Notes: generated by a model from the letters alone, not told the origin. A DNA stretch of 6,755 bases from Candidatus Puniceispirillum sp. (GCA_016780525.1 JADHLR010000086.1:1-6755), one strand, 5' to 3'; shown: positions 1 through 6,185, numbered from the stretch's first letter. Translations and numbers: made by a program.

Positions 1-488
1 CATTCTATCGGCAGACCGGTGCGGCGATTAGCGCTTTTAATGCGTGGGTGATGGTCAAAGCTCTCGAAACCCTGCCGTTACGCGTGGCGGCGCAAAGCCA
101 GAATGCGGCGAAAATTGCCGACTGGCTTTATCAGCACCCTAAAATTCGCAAAATCAGCTATCCGGGGCATAGCAGCCATCCGCAATATGCCTTGGCGAAA
201 AAGCAGATGTCAGGATTTGGCAGCTTGTTGGCGTTTGAGGTTGCTGGCGGCGAAGCGGTGGCTTTCGCGCTGCTGAATAATTTACAACTTATTGATATTT
301 CGAATAATCTCGGCGACAGCAAATCGCTGGCATGTCATCCCTATACCACAACGCATTCGTCGATAAGCCCACAGGATCGGGCCAGTCTTGGCATTTCACC
401 GGGACATATTCGCTTGTCTGTCGGCCTGGAAGATTGCGCTGATCTGATTGATGATTTGGATCAGGCGCTGGCCAAACTACCTGGCTAG
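1..488 (+). CDS. metZ: O-succinylhomoserine sulfhydrylase, C-terminal part (5' end outside window)
   Basis: PLP-dependent enzyme of the Cys/Met metabolism family that makes homocysteine from O-succinylhomoserine and sulfide in cytoplasmic methionine synthesis. The reading frame is open from the left edge (first whole codon at base 3) and ends at TAG 486-488, giving 161 visible residues. The visible part starts with FYRQTGAAISAFNAW followed by KALETLPLR, a stretch typical of the family just after the PLP-lysine region; the lysine itself lies upstream of the window. Further along are GFGSLLAFEV, the substrate-pocket stretch LGDSKSLACHPYTTTHSS and the end motif IRLSVGLED, whose Arg binds the substrate carboxylate in this family. 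The TTTH and GDSKSL forms favour MetZ over cystathionine gamma-synthase (MetB), but the family is close-knit and MetB/MetC-type activity cannot be excluded. No clear terminator follows. Confidence 0.88.
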   Translation, partial: FYRQTGAAISAFNAWVMVKALETLPLRVAAQSQNAAKIADWLYQHPKIRKISYPGHSSHPQYALAKKQMSGFGSLLAFEVAGGEAVAFALLNNLQLIDISNNLGDSKSLACHPYTTTHSSISPQDRASLGISPGHIRLSVGLEDCADLIDDLDQALAKLPG

Positions 489-590
489 CGGATTCAGGGT
501 AGATGTGAAGAAAAACCCGCAGCGACAAAATTGGTAGTTGTATTTTGTGTGCCGATTGGGTCAACTAGGGTATTAGACAATGCTGGGGTG

Positions 591-923
591 GTGAAGGTTA
601 AATTAGGTCGGATTGTGCAGCAGATTTGTTTCAAAATGGCGTTGATTCTGGTGGTGGCCGGGCTTTCTGCTTGTGCGACACAGCAGTCTATGCGCAAGGC
701 GGCTGAAACAACAGACCAGACCCCGACCGCGCCGGTTATGACATCGCTGCAATATAGTTGGGATACAAATTATTCAGCGATGCTGACGCCGCCAACAGAA
801 ATACGTGACAAGGCGCTGATCGCCTGTAACCAGCGTGGATTTGATCGCGCTTATATGCAGTCTCTGTCGCTTGATGAAGACAAGGCGACGGCATATTTCT
901 CTTGTCGTGGGTCTGATCAGTAA
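591..923 (+). CDS. small putative lipoprotein with two C-terminal cysteines, function unknown
   Basis: I do not recognise this gene. Read from GTG 591 it gives 110 residues with a textbook lipoprotein signal: a basic n-region (MKVKLGR, K15), a hydrophobic run ALILVVAGL, and the lipobox LSAC with the lipid-attachment Cys at residue 28. It should therefore be anchored in the periplasmic or outer membrane face. After a Thr/Pro/Ala-rich linker comes a compact end with two cysteines (about residues 79 and 105) in the contexts LIACNQRGFDRA and TAYFSCRG, which could form a disulfide. The start is uncertain. A TTG at 531 would add an unlikely N-terminus, while ATG 636 would remove all positive charges from the signal peptide. 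GTG 588/591 has only a weak G-rich stretch upstream. The gene lies alone between metZ and matA, with 102 and 142 bases on either side. Confidence 0.65.
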   Translation: MKVKLGRIVQQICFKMALILVVAGLSACATQQSMRKAAETTDQTPTAPVMTSLQYSWDTNYSAMLTPPTEIRDKALIACNQRGFDRAYMQSLSLDEDKATAYFSCRGSDQ

Positions 924-1027
924 AGCATTGTGTCGGACGAACCCAATGCCTGATAAATCCTTAAAAAAATGACCGTAAAATTGTGATGCCACAGGTTATT
1001 ATGGTGGCGCGGGATGCTGCGTCGCCC

Positions 1028-1040
1028 TATAAAATATAAC
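1028..1040 (+). promoter_or_regulatory. AT-rich -10-like element upstream of matA
   Basis: The run TATAAAATATAAC stands out within a GC-rich spacer and lies 25 bases before the chosen matA start, a reasonable position for a -10 box. No good -35 (TTGACA-like) is seen at the expected distance, so this is a weak inference. A short inverted repeat, GCCAC at 988-992 and GTGGC at 1004-1008, lies just upstream and could be an operator or chance. Confidence 0.25.
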
Positions 1041-1051
1041 GGCTATCTAAC

Positions 1052-1057
1052 GAGGGG
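1052..1057 (+). promoter_or_regulatory. ribosome binding site that fixes the matA start
   Basis: GAGGGG at 1052-1057 is followed by 8 bases and GTG 1066, an ideal Shine-Dalgarno spacing. The in-frame GTG at 1057 overlaps this site and so cannot use it. This argues for translation starting at 1066 rather than 1057. Confidence 0.6.
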
Positions 1058-1065
1058 TGATACAG

Positions 1066-2313
1066 GTGAGCTTTTTTGGTGATATTTTAACCAGTCTGTT
1101 TGACCGGGCGCCAATGCTGCGCGGTGCCGTGCCCGATGATAACAAACCGATTGAAATGTTGTGCCGCGATTTGCTGTCAAGCCGGGGTGACGTCTCTGGC
1201 ATGTCACTGGCAAAGCTGGTGCTGGATCGTTATGCGCATTTTGATGATGAACAGAAACTGGCTTTATTTACCCTATTGTCTAAGGAGATGGATGTGCCGT
1301 GCGATGATGCGGTGGCGGCGCTAAAAACCTATAGCGAGTCGCCAACGGCAGCGCATTATGCGGCATTAACAAACCTTGTCGAGCCGGCCCGTCTGCGGTT
1401 GATCCGGCGGTTGAACCAGACGCAGGACGCCACCGCCCAGCTTGTTGCCATGCGCCGTGATTTATTGCGGTTTCTGGGGGATCACCCTGATCTGAAGAAG
1501 CTCGATATCGATTTTAAAAACCTGTTCACAACATGGTTTAACCGCGGCTTTTTAGTGTTGCGGCCGATAAATTGGGGCAGCCCGGCGCATATTCTTGAAA
1601 AAATTATCAGCTATGAATCGGTTCACGCTATTGATAGCTGGGATGATTTGCGTCGCCGGCTGCAGCCTGACGATCGGCGCTGTTTCGCATTTTTTCATCC
1701 GGCGATGCCCGACGAACCATTGATTTTTGTTGAGGTTGCCTTGACCCGTGGCACGCCAAATTCAGTGCAGAATATTTTGTCAGAACACCGCGACCCACAG
1801 GCGGCGGTGGATGCTGACACCGCAACTTTCTATTCGATTTCCAACTGCCAGACCGGGCTGGCTGGCATTTCGTTTGGTAATTCGTTGATCAAAACTGTTG
1901 TCGAGTATCTGTTGCGTGACTTGCCGCAGATCAAGTATTTTGTGACGCTTTCGCCGATTCCCGGCCTTGTCAAATGGCTCCGCGAAAACAACAAATTTGA
2001 GCAGGCAACCGATGCACAAGCGCTGTTACCGCTGGCCGCGCATTATCTTCTCGAAGCCAAACATCGTACCGGTCAGCCACGTGATCCGGTGGCGCGTTTT
2101 CACCTGAATAATGGTGCCTTTGTCGAGGCGGTTCATGCCGACGCCGATATATCGGCAAATGGGATGGCACAGTCCTGTGGTGTCATGGTAAACTATCGAT
2201 ATGATCTGAATAAAATTTCCACCAATCACGAGGCCTACGCCAACCAGCAATCGGTCGTTGCCAGCAAGGCTGTCAGGGCTTTGGCAGATCAGGCACAAAC
2301 CGCTGACGCATAA
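1066..2313 (+). CDS. matA: malonyl-CoA decarboxylase
   Basis: Converts malonyl-CoA to acetyl-CoA and CO2 in the cytoplasm, the second step of malonate use. The 415-residue protein has the MCD layout: a helical N-terminal domain to about residue 150 and a GNAT-like C-terminal catalytic domain. Diagnostic stretches are FNRGFLVLRPINW (about 158-170), FFHPAMPDEPLIFVEVALT (209-227), FYSISNCQTGLAGISFGN (255-272) and FVTLSPIPGLVKWL (292-305). Catalytic residues known for the family appear present: a Ser of the YSIS motif (257 or 259) and His 346 in ARFHLNNGA. GTG 1066 is chosen because of the well-spaced GAGGGG upstream. The protein is somewhat shorter than human MCD, with no organelle-targeting leader, as expected for a bacterial form. 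It precedes matB by 26 bases on the same strand, which fits a two-gene malonate operon. Function is recognised from motifs; the symbol matA follows the rhizobial mat operon. Confidence 0.93.
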   Translation: MSFFGDILTSLFDRAPMLRGAVPDDNKPIEMLCRDLLSSRGDVSGMSLAKLVLDRYAHFDDEQKLALFTLLSKEMDVPCDDAVAALKTYSESPTAAHYAALTNLVEPARLRLIRRLNQTQDATAQLVAMRRDLLRFLGDHPDLKKLDIDFKNLFTTWFNRGFLVLRPINWGSPAHILEKIISYESVHAIDSWDDLRRRLQPDDRRCFAFFHPAMPDEPLIFVEVALTRGTPNSVQNILSEHRDPQAAVDADTATFYSISNCQTGLAGISFGNSLIKTVVEYLLRDLPQIKYFVTLSPIPGLVKWLRENNKFEQATDAQALLPLAAHYLLEAKHRTGQPRDPVARFHLNNGAFVEAVHADADISANGMAQSCGVMVNYRYDLNKISTNHEAYANQQSVVASKAVRALADQAQTADA

Positions 2314-2339
2314 TGTATTAAATTTTCGGGACTGTAACG

Positions 2340-3848
2340 ATGTCGAACTTGCTCTATGATTCGCTCTTTGGTTGCCATGCTGGCGATGCAAAACCATTTC
2401 TCATTTTTGCTGATGGGCGCAGCCTGAGCTATGACGCATTTCTGCGGATGGCGGCACGCTTTGCCAACACCATCAACGCCGCAGGCCTTATCGTTGGAGA
2501 CAGGCTGGCGATGCAGGTCGAAAAATCTGCCGAGGCATTGGCGGTGTATGCCGCTTGCATGCAAAGCGGGGTCATTTTTCTGCCGCTGAATACGGCATAT
2601 ACGCCAGCCGAAGTTGAATATTTCATTAGCGATTCCGGGGCGCGGATGCTGATTGCCAATGATGCCGACAGCTTACAGACGGTTGCCAGCACGCATCAGG
2701 TGATTTTGCATAATATGGCGGCGGATGGCAGCGGCAGCTTTACCGATCTTGCCGCCACCGCCAGTGATATCTATGCGCCGGCGGCACGAGGCGGCGATGA
2801 TCTGGCAGCGTTTTTATACACCTCGGGCACCACTGGCCGGTCAAAAGGCGCGATGCTGACGCAGAATAATTTGCTGTCAAATGCGGAAACATTGATTGAT
2901 GAATGGCGGTTTACTGAAGATGATGTGCTGTTGCATGCGTTGCCGATTTTTCATACGCATGGGCTGTTTGTTGCAACCAATATTATTTTGCTTGCCCGTG
3001 CCAGCATGATTTTTCTGCCGAAATTCGACGTCGATATGGTGTTTGCTGCGTTACCGCAGGCGACAAGCATGATGGGGGTGCCGACCTTTTATACGCGGCT
3101 TCTTGATGATCAAAGGCTGACCGTGCAAAGCACCAGCCATATGCGTCTTTTTGTGTCGGGAAGCGCGCCATTGCTGGCCGAGACACATATACAGTTTTCC
3201 CAGCGTACCAACCAACAGATTCTCGAACGCTATGGCATGACCGAGACCAATATGAACACCACGAACCCGTATGATGGCCCGCGTCGGGCGGGTACAGTTG
3301 GCAAGCCATTGGCCGGGGTAGAGCTAAAAATTACCGATCCGGATACCGGCGCGCGCGTTGCTGATGGGACGATTGGTCAAATCGAAGTGCGCGGCCCGAA
3401 TGTCTTTGTCGGCTATTGGAACATGCCTGAAAAAACCCGTGAAGAATTGCGTGAAGATGGATTTTTCATCACCGGTGATCTGGGATTTATCGATGATCAG
3501 GGCTATCTGCAGATTGTCGGGCGCAACAAGGATCTGATTATTGCCGGCGGCTATAATATTTATCCAAAAGAAATCGAGCTTATTCTTGATGAACAGCCGG
3601 GCGTAATCGAGAGCGCCGTGATTGGTGTGCCGCACCCTGATTTTGGCGAATCGGTTGTTGGCATTCTGGTGTCGGATGGCACCGATTCTCTGGATCTGGA
3701 ACAGATCACCGAATCGGTTGCCACATCGCTGGCGAAATTTAAACAGCCACGCAAGCTGATTGTCGTTGATGAATTGCCGCGCAACGCCATGGGCAAGGTA
3801 CAGAAAAATACCTTGCGTGATATCTATGGGTCAACTTTGTCTGGTTGA
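2340..3848 (+). CDS. matB: malonyl-CoA synthetase (malonate--CoA ligase)
   Basis: Activates malonate (often also methylmalonate in this family) to its CoA thioester with ATP, through an acyl-adenylate. The 502-residue protein carries the complete set of ANL-superfamily motifs. These are the phosphate loop YTSGTTGRSKG (160-170), LPIFHTHGL (201-209), GSAPLL (274-279), the aromatic/adenine motif RYGMTETNMNTTNP (297-310), TGDLGFIDDQGYL (378-390), the hinge GRNKDLIIAGGYNIYPKEIE (394-413), and NAMGKVQ with the catalytic Lys 486 near the C-terminus. YGMTET followed by NTTNPYDGPRRAGTVG is characteristic of MatB within the superfamily. ATG 2340 has a weak GGGA at 2328-2331 with 8-base spacing. It directly follows matA, so its product is the substrate of its neighbour. 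In related bacteria the catalytic Lys of such ligases can be acetylated as a control; whether that applies here is unknown. The stop codon abuts a 14-bp tandem repeat. Confidence 0.94.
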   Translation: MSNLLYDSLFGCHAGDAKPFLIFADGRSLSYDAFLRMAARFANTINAAGLIVGDRLAMQVEKSAEALAVYAACMQSGVIFLPLNTAYTPAEVEYFISDSGARMLIANDADSLQTVASTHQVILHNMAADGSGSFTDLAATASDIYAPAARGGDDLAAFLYTSGTTGRSKGAMLTQNNLLSNAETLIDEWRFTEDDVLLHALPIFHTHGLFVATNIILLARASMIFLPKFDVDMVFAALPQATSMMGVPTFYTRLLDDQRLTVQSTSHMRLFVSGSAPLLAETHIQFSQRTNQQILERYGMTETNMNTTNPYDGPRRAGTVGKPLAGVELKITDPDTGARVADGTIGQIEVRGPNVFVGYWNMPEKTREELREDGFFITGDLGFIDDQGYLQIVGRNKDLIIAGGYNIYPKEIELILDEQPGVIESAVIGVPHPDFGESVVGILVSDGTDSLDLEQITESVATSLAKFKQPRKLIVVDELPRNAMGKVQKNTLRDIYGSTLSG

Positions 3849-3849
3849 T

Positions 3850-3905
3850 CCGCAGATTTTGGCCCACAGATTCTGGCCCACAGGTTTTGGCCCACAGGTT
3901 TTTTA
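3850..3905. repeat. four 14-bp tandem repeats after matB
   Basis: Four head-to-tail 14-base units fill most of the matB-glcG spacer: 3850-3863 CCGCAGATTTTGGC, 3864-3877 CCACAGATTCTGGC, 3878-3891 CCACAGGTTTTGGC, and 3892-3905, which begins CCACAGGTTTT and then diverges. Units differ by one to three bases, and the third unit is closest to a consensus CCACAGRTTTTGGC. The period is not a multiple of three and the array begins one base after the matB stop, so it is not a protein repeat. It would be transcribed as the matB 3' untranslated region. It probably arose by replication slippage; a function as binding array or transcript end is possible but unsupported. Confidence 0.9.
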
Positions 3906-3939
3906 AGACATGCTGATGATGGCACGGATGATTAAAAAA

Positions 3940-4368
3940 TCAGCCGGTCTCGCCAACCAGATTGGCAGCGGCAATGCCGGCAAGCGCTGCCGCCTCATCA
4001 TTGTCCGAGGTGTCGCCTGAAATGCCGACCGCACCAAGCAATGTGCCTGCCTGATCCCGCAGCAATACACCGCCAGGAACCGGCACAAATTCGCCGCACG
4101 CCAGACCATTCATTGACTGGATGAAATAGGCTTGTTCTTCCGCCCGTTTCATCAGCGCACGTGTGCCGAGACCAAGCTGGATAGCGGCTTTCGCTTTGCC
4201 AAGCGCAATGCGCTGACGCATTTGGCTACAGCCATCCTCGGACAGGGTGACCACAACGGACGCGCGCGGGTCCAGCACCACCACACTTAATGGTTTCAGA
4301 CCCAGTTCACGGCCCTTAACAAGGCTGGCATCGGCGATGCGGCGCGCCTGTTCCAAACTAACTGACAT
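3940..4368 (-). CDS. GlcG/HbpS-family protein (DUF336, heme-degrading domain)
   Basis: A 142-residue single-domain protein of the GlcG/HbpS family (Pfam Haem_degrading). Recognisable stretches are LEQARRIADASL near the N-terminus, PLSVVVLDPRASVVV (26-40), MRQRIALGKAKAAI (50-63), and the glycine-rich end PVPGGVLLRD (96-105) with LLGAVGISGDTSDNDEAAAL (110-129). Family members form oligomers; some bind heme or cobalamin, and many sit in catabolic gene clusters with no known activity. No signal peptide is seen, so a cytoplasmic location is likely, unlike the secreted HbpS of Streptomyces. The start at 4368 is chosen because GAGGA (TCCTC at 4376-4380 on the plus strand) lies 7 bases upstream. The longer version from 4401 would place that site inside the gene. 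It is convergent with matB, 91 bases away, so it is not part of the same transcript. Its exact role is unknown. Confidence 0.85.
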   Translation of the reverse strand: MSVSLEQARRIADASLVKGRELGLKPLSVVVLDPRASVVVTLSEDGCSQMRQRIALGKAKAAIQLGLGTRALMKRAEEQAYFIQSMNGLACGEFVPVPGGVLLRDQAGTLLGAVGISGDTSDNDEAAALAGIAAANLVGETG

Positions 4369-4432
4369 GGTTGTATCCTCATTGGTTAGGGACGCGTTCA
4401 ATCGCTGTTGCCCCGGTGTTGATATGGTTCCT

Positions 4433-4461
4433 GTTGTAGCCGCGTTATGGTGTCAGGGCAA
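4433..4461 (-). promoter_or_regulatory. possible sigma-70 promoter for the glcG-like gene
   Basis: On the minus strand a TTGCCC (plus-strand 4456-4461) and a TACAAC (4433-4438) are separated by exactly 17 bases. Each matches four of six consensus positions for -35 and -10. Transcription would start near 4426, leaving a leader of about 60 bases before the start codon at 4368. This is pattern matching only. Confidence 0.3.
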
Positions 4462-4572
4462 GATTTGCAATCATCAGAATGTGTGATCAGTTGGTGCGCC
4501 AGCCAGAGGAGGAATAGCAGAGCGGCATATCGGCCTCGCGCCGGCGGTGTGTGCTTTGGGTGATGCTTTCCC

Positions 4573-4584
4573 GGCGATATCGCC
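4573..4584. promoter_or_regulatory. 12-bp perfect palindrome upstream of pal, possible operator
   Basis: GGCGATATCGCC at 4573-4584 is a perfect palindrome without a spacer. A second, shorter palindrome, AGATATCT, lies at 4611-4618; both are centred on GATATC and their centres are 38 bases apart. They lie in the 267-base region between the divergent glcG-like and pal genes, just before pal. A dimeric repressor site is possible. The palindrome could instead form a weak hairpin, but it has no U-run after it, so a terminator is unlikely. The rest of this region shows nothing else convincing. Confidence 0.3.
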
Positions 4585-4635
4585 TCAAAAATATTGGCTG
4601 CCAGTCGTTAAGATATCTATCGACCTGTTGAGGCA

Positions 4636-5262
4636 ATGCGGACACTGACCAGACCCATGAAAAAATTTCCCAAAATTTCCCAAAATTTTCTTGTCACTGG
4701 GGCTTTGGCGCTGGTTCTGTCTGGCTGTAGCATTGTCGTGTTTGAAGATGGCCCGGACTGTCCGGCGGCAATGGAATGCCCGGTGGCAGCGATGCCGTCG
4801 ATTGACGCGCCGAACCAGCCGCCCGCGGCAGCAGCCGCGCCTGCACAGTCTGATCAAACCGAGCTGGCTGAGACAGAAACCGATGCGCGCCAGCCTCTTA
4901 GTGATCTGTTGATGACACCACCATTGATCGACGGATATGTGACCAATTTTGCCTATGACAGTGCCGAGCTCGGGTCACAGGCGATAGATGATCTCAAAGC
5001 CATCGCTGCATTTCTGGCGGATAACGGTGATATTGCGCTGGTTATTGAGGGGCATTGTGATGAACGTGGATCACGTGATTATAATCTGGCGCTTGGCGCG
5101 CGCCGTGCGATTGCGATGCGTGACGTGCTGACAGCCAATGGCGTTGATGCCAATCGTATAAAAACGGTGTCTTACGGCAAAGAACGCCCGATCATTGTCG
5201 GCTCAACGCCCGAAGCATGGGCACGCAATCGCCGCGCTGTAATCCGTCAACAGGCCCGCTAA
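4636..5262 (+). CDS. pal: Pal-type peptidoglycan-associated outer-membrane lipoprotein (OmpA C-terminal domain)
   Basis: Lipoprotein that tethers the outer membrane to peptidoglycan; in the Tol-Pal system it helps the envelope constrict at division. With ATG 4636 it has 208 residues: a basic start, hydrophobic segment and lipobox LSGC with the lipid Cys at 31, then a Pro/Ala/Gln-rich linker (about 50-75), then an OmpA-like domain (about 100-205). The domain shows FAYDSAEL (105-112), the strongly Pal-like IEGHCDERGSRDYNLALGAR (137-156), SYGKERP (179-185) and NRRAVI (198-203). Asp 142 and the Arg of NRR correspond to the diaminopimelate-binding residues of the fold. ATG 4657 is an alternative start (201 residues); neither has a well-spaced ribosome site, since AGG at 4631-4633 is only 2 bases before 4636. 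The linker makes it longer than E. coli Pal (173 precursor residues). No tolB is adjacent, which is unusual, so a Pal paralogue is possible. Confidence 0.85.
   Translation: MRTLTRPMKKFPKISQNFLVTGALALVLSGCSIVVFEDGPDCPAAMECPVAAMPSIDAPNQPPAAAAAPAQSDQTELAETETDARQPLSDLLMTPPLIDGYVTNFAYDSAELGSQAIDDLKAIAAFLADNGDIALVIEGHCDERGSRDYNLALGARRAIAMRDVLTANGVDANRIKTVSYGKERPIIVGSTPEAWARNRRAVIRQQAR
4662..4691 (+). repeat. 10-bp A/T-rich tandem repeat inside the pal signal-peptide codons
   Basis: Two exact copies of AAAATTTCCC (4662-4671 and 4672-4681) are followed by a partial third, AAAATTTTCT (4682-4691). They encode the n-region of the signal peptide (KKFPKISQNFL). Because 10 is not a multiple of three, gain or loss of one unit would shift the frame relative to ATG 4636 or 4657. 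Confidence 0.8.
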
Positions 5263-5279
5263 AACATCATCTGATACGC

Positions 5280-5312
5280 GGTCACTGGCAATGTCTGTCA
5301 CTGGTAGTGCCT
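5280..5312. repeat. two 16-bp tandem repeats upstream of tauE, and left arm of an 11-bp inverted repeat
   Basis: GTCACTGGCAATGTCT (5281-5296) is followed directly by GTCACTGGTAGTGCCT (5297-5312), with three differences in 16. The start of the first unit with one more base, GGTCACTGGCA at 5280-5290, is the exact reverse complement of TGCCAGTGACC at 6153-6163 on the other side of tauE. The array lies 18 bases after the pal stop. Confidence 0.8.
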
Positions 5313-5388
5313 GATGCCGGCTTTGCTATGCGCACCGATCATGCATAGTGGCTTGCCGGTCGCGGGTTTTATTGCCACTGTTTTCTGC

Positions 5389-6126
5389 ATGGAATTTGAC
5401 CTGTTGACCTATGGCTTAATTGCCAGCAGTTTTCTGCTTGCCGGTTTTGTGAAAGGCATTGTTGGGCTGGGCTTGCCAACAATAAGCCTGGCTCTGTTAA
5501 CAGCCTTGCTCGATCTGCCAACGGCGATGGCGTTGTTGGTTGTCCCGTCCTTTTGCACCAATGTCTGGCAGGCTGTTATTGGCGGGCATTTAGGCATGTT
5601 GTGGCGCCGGTTATGGCCATTATTGCTGGCTGTGATGCTGTTGGTCTGGGTCGGGGTTGCGCTTTCTGATCATTTTGAAACAGTTGTGTTGACGCGGGTT
5701 TTAGGGGCGATTTTGCTGCTCTATGCAGCATTATCGCTCTATGCTGTGCCGGTGATTATGCCGCTGGCTATAGAACCCTGGCTGGCACCGATTTGCGGCG
5801 CGTTGAATGGCGTGTTGACCGGCCTGACCGGCAGCCTGTTCATGCCGGGGGTGATCTATTTACAGGCGATGGGTCTGTCACGCGACCAGCTGGTACAGGC
5901 GATGGGCTTGTTATTTGCCTTGTCCACCGCGGCTTTGGGAATCAGCCTGCAAGATGCCGGCCGGATCGACCCCGGTCTATGGCAGATTTCCGCTTTGGCG
6001 CTGCTGCCAGCCCTCGCCGGTATGCAGGCTGGCCGTTTTTGTCGGGGGCATTTGTCAGAGCGTTTGTTCCGCCGCATTTTCCTGTGCGGGCTGGCAACGC
6101 TTGGCCTTTATATTATGCTAGGCTAA
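5389..6126 (+). CDS. TauE/SafE-family membrane permease (sulfite exporter-like)
   Basis: Inner-membrane permease of the TauE/SafE family (COG0730 type), whose members are linked to export or import of sulfite, sulfoacetate and other organic anions; the substrate here is unknown. From ATG 5389 it has 245 very hydrophobic residues, the usual family length, with about seven or eight predicted membrane spans. The internal duplication is visible: LAGFVKGIVGLGLPTISLAL (17-36) near the N-terminus and ICGALNGVLTGLTGSLFMPG (135-154) in the second half. Upstream in-frame ATGs at 5314 and 5341 would add a cysteine-containing hydrophobic extension and overlap spacer-like sequence; none of the candidates has a clear ribosome site, so the start is uncertain. 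It lies 126 bases after pal and 88 before the second ligase, all on the plus strand. Co-transcription with the ligase is possible. Its presence near metZ does not by itself show a sulfur role. Confidence 0.83.
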   Translation: MEFDLLTYGLIASSFLLAGFVKGIVGLGLPTISLALLTALLDLPTAMALLVVPSFCTNVWQAVIGGHLGMLWRRLWPLLLAVMLLVWVGVALSDHFETVVLTRVLGAILLLYAALSLYAVPVIMPLAIEPWLAPICGALNGVLTGLTGSLFMPGVIYLQAMGLSRDQLVQAMGLLFALSTAALGISLQDAGRIDPGLWQISALALLPALAGMQAGRFCRGHLSERLFRRIFLCGLATLGLYIMLG

Positions 6127-6152
6127 TAAAAGGGGATGGCCGGTTGCTGGGG

Positions 6153-6180
6153 TGCCAGTGACCAAGTGACCCAGTGGCAG
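6153..6180. repeat. three 8-bp tandem units downstream of tauE, with right arm of the 11-bp inverted repeat
   Basis: AGTGACCA (6157-6164), AGTGACCC (6165-6172) and AGTGGCAG (6173-6180) follow one another. The overlapping TGCCAGTGACC at 6153-6163 is the exact reverse complement of 5280-5290. The array lies 26 bases after the tauE stop. No hairpin with a U-run is present, so it is not an evident terminator. Confidence 0.7.
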
Positions 6181-6185
6181 TACGG

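Noticed and set aside
466..490. Stem-loop over the metZ stop codon (CGCTGGCC 466-473 with GGCTAGCG 483-490, 9-base loop) as a terminator
   Set aside because: The 8-bp stem contains one G-T pair and no U-run follows, and it lies in constrained codons, so a chance match is likely.
531..590. N-terminal extension of the small lipoprotein from TTG 531
   Set aside because: It would place about 20 ordinary residues before a complete lipoprotein signal peptide, and no ribosome site precedes the TTG.
925..949. Hairpin GCATTG/CAATGC just after the small lipoprotein gene as a terminator
   Set aside because: The stem is only 6 bp with a 13-base loop, and the next bases are not a U-run.
1057..1065. GTG 1057 as the matA start
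   Set aside because: It overlaps the GAGGGG ribosome site that is ideally spaced for GTG 1066.
2026..2397. Minus-strand open frame of 123 codons across the matA end and matB start
   Set aside because: It is antisense to two well-recognised genes, crosses their junction, and its translation resembles no family I know.
3850..3905. The 14-bp array as a CRISPR or replication-origin iteron
   Set aside because: There are no spacers between units, the units are degenerate, and no cas, replication or DnaA-box pattern is nearby.
4369..4401. Longer glcG-like start at 4401 on the minus strand
   Set aside because: The strong GAGGA site would lie inside the gene, and the extra 11 residues do not resemble the family N-terminus.
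4505..4513. Strong Shine-Dalgarno-like AGAGGAGGA in the glcG-pal spacer, suggesting a hidden small gene
   Set aside because: No ATG, GTG or TTG lies at a usable distance downstream, so no reading frame can be supported.
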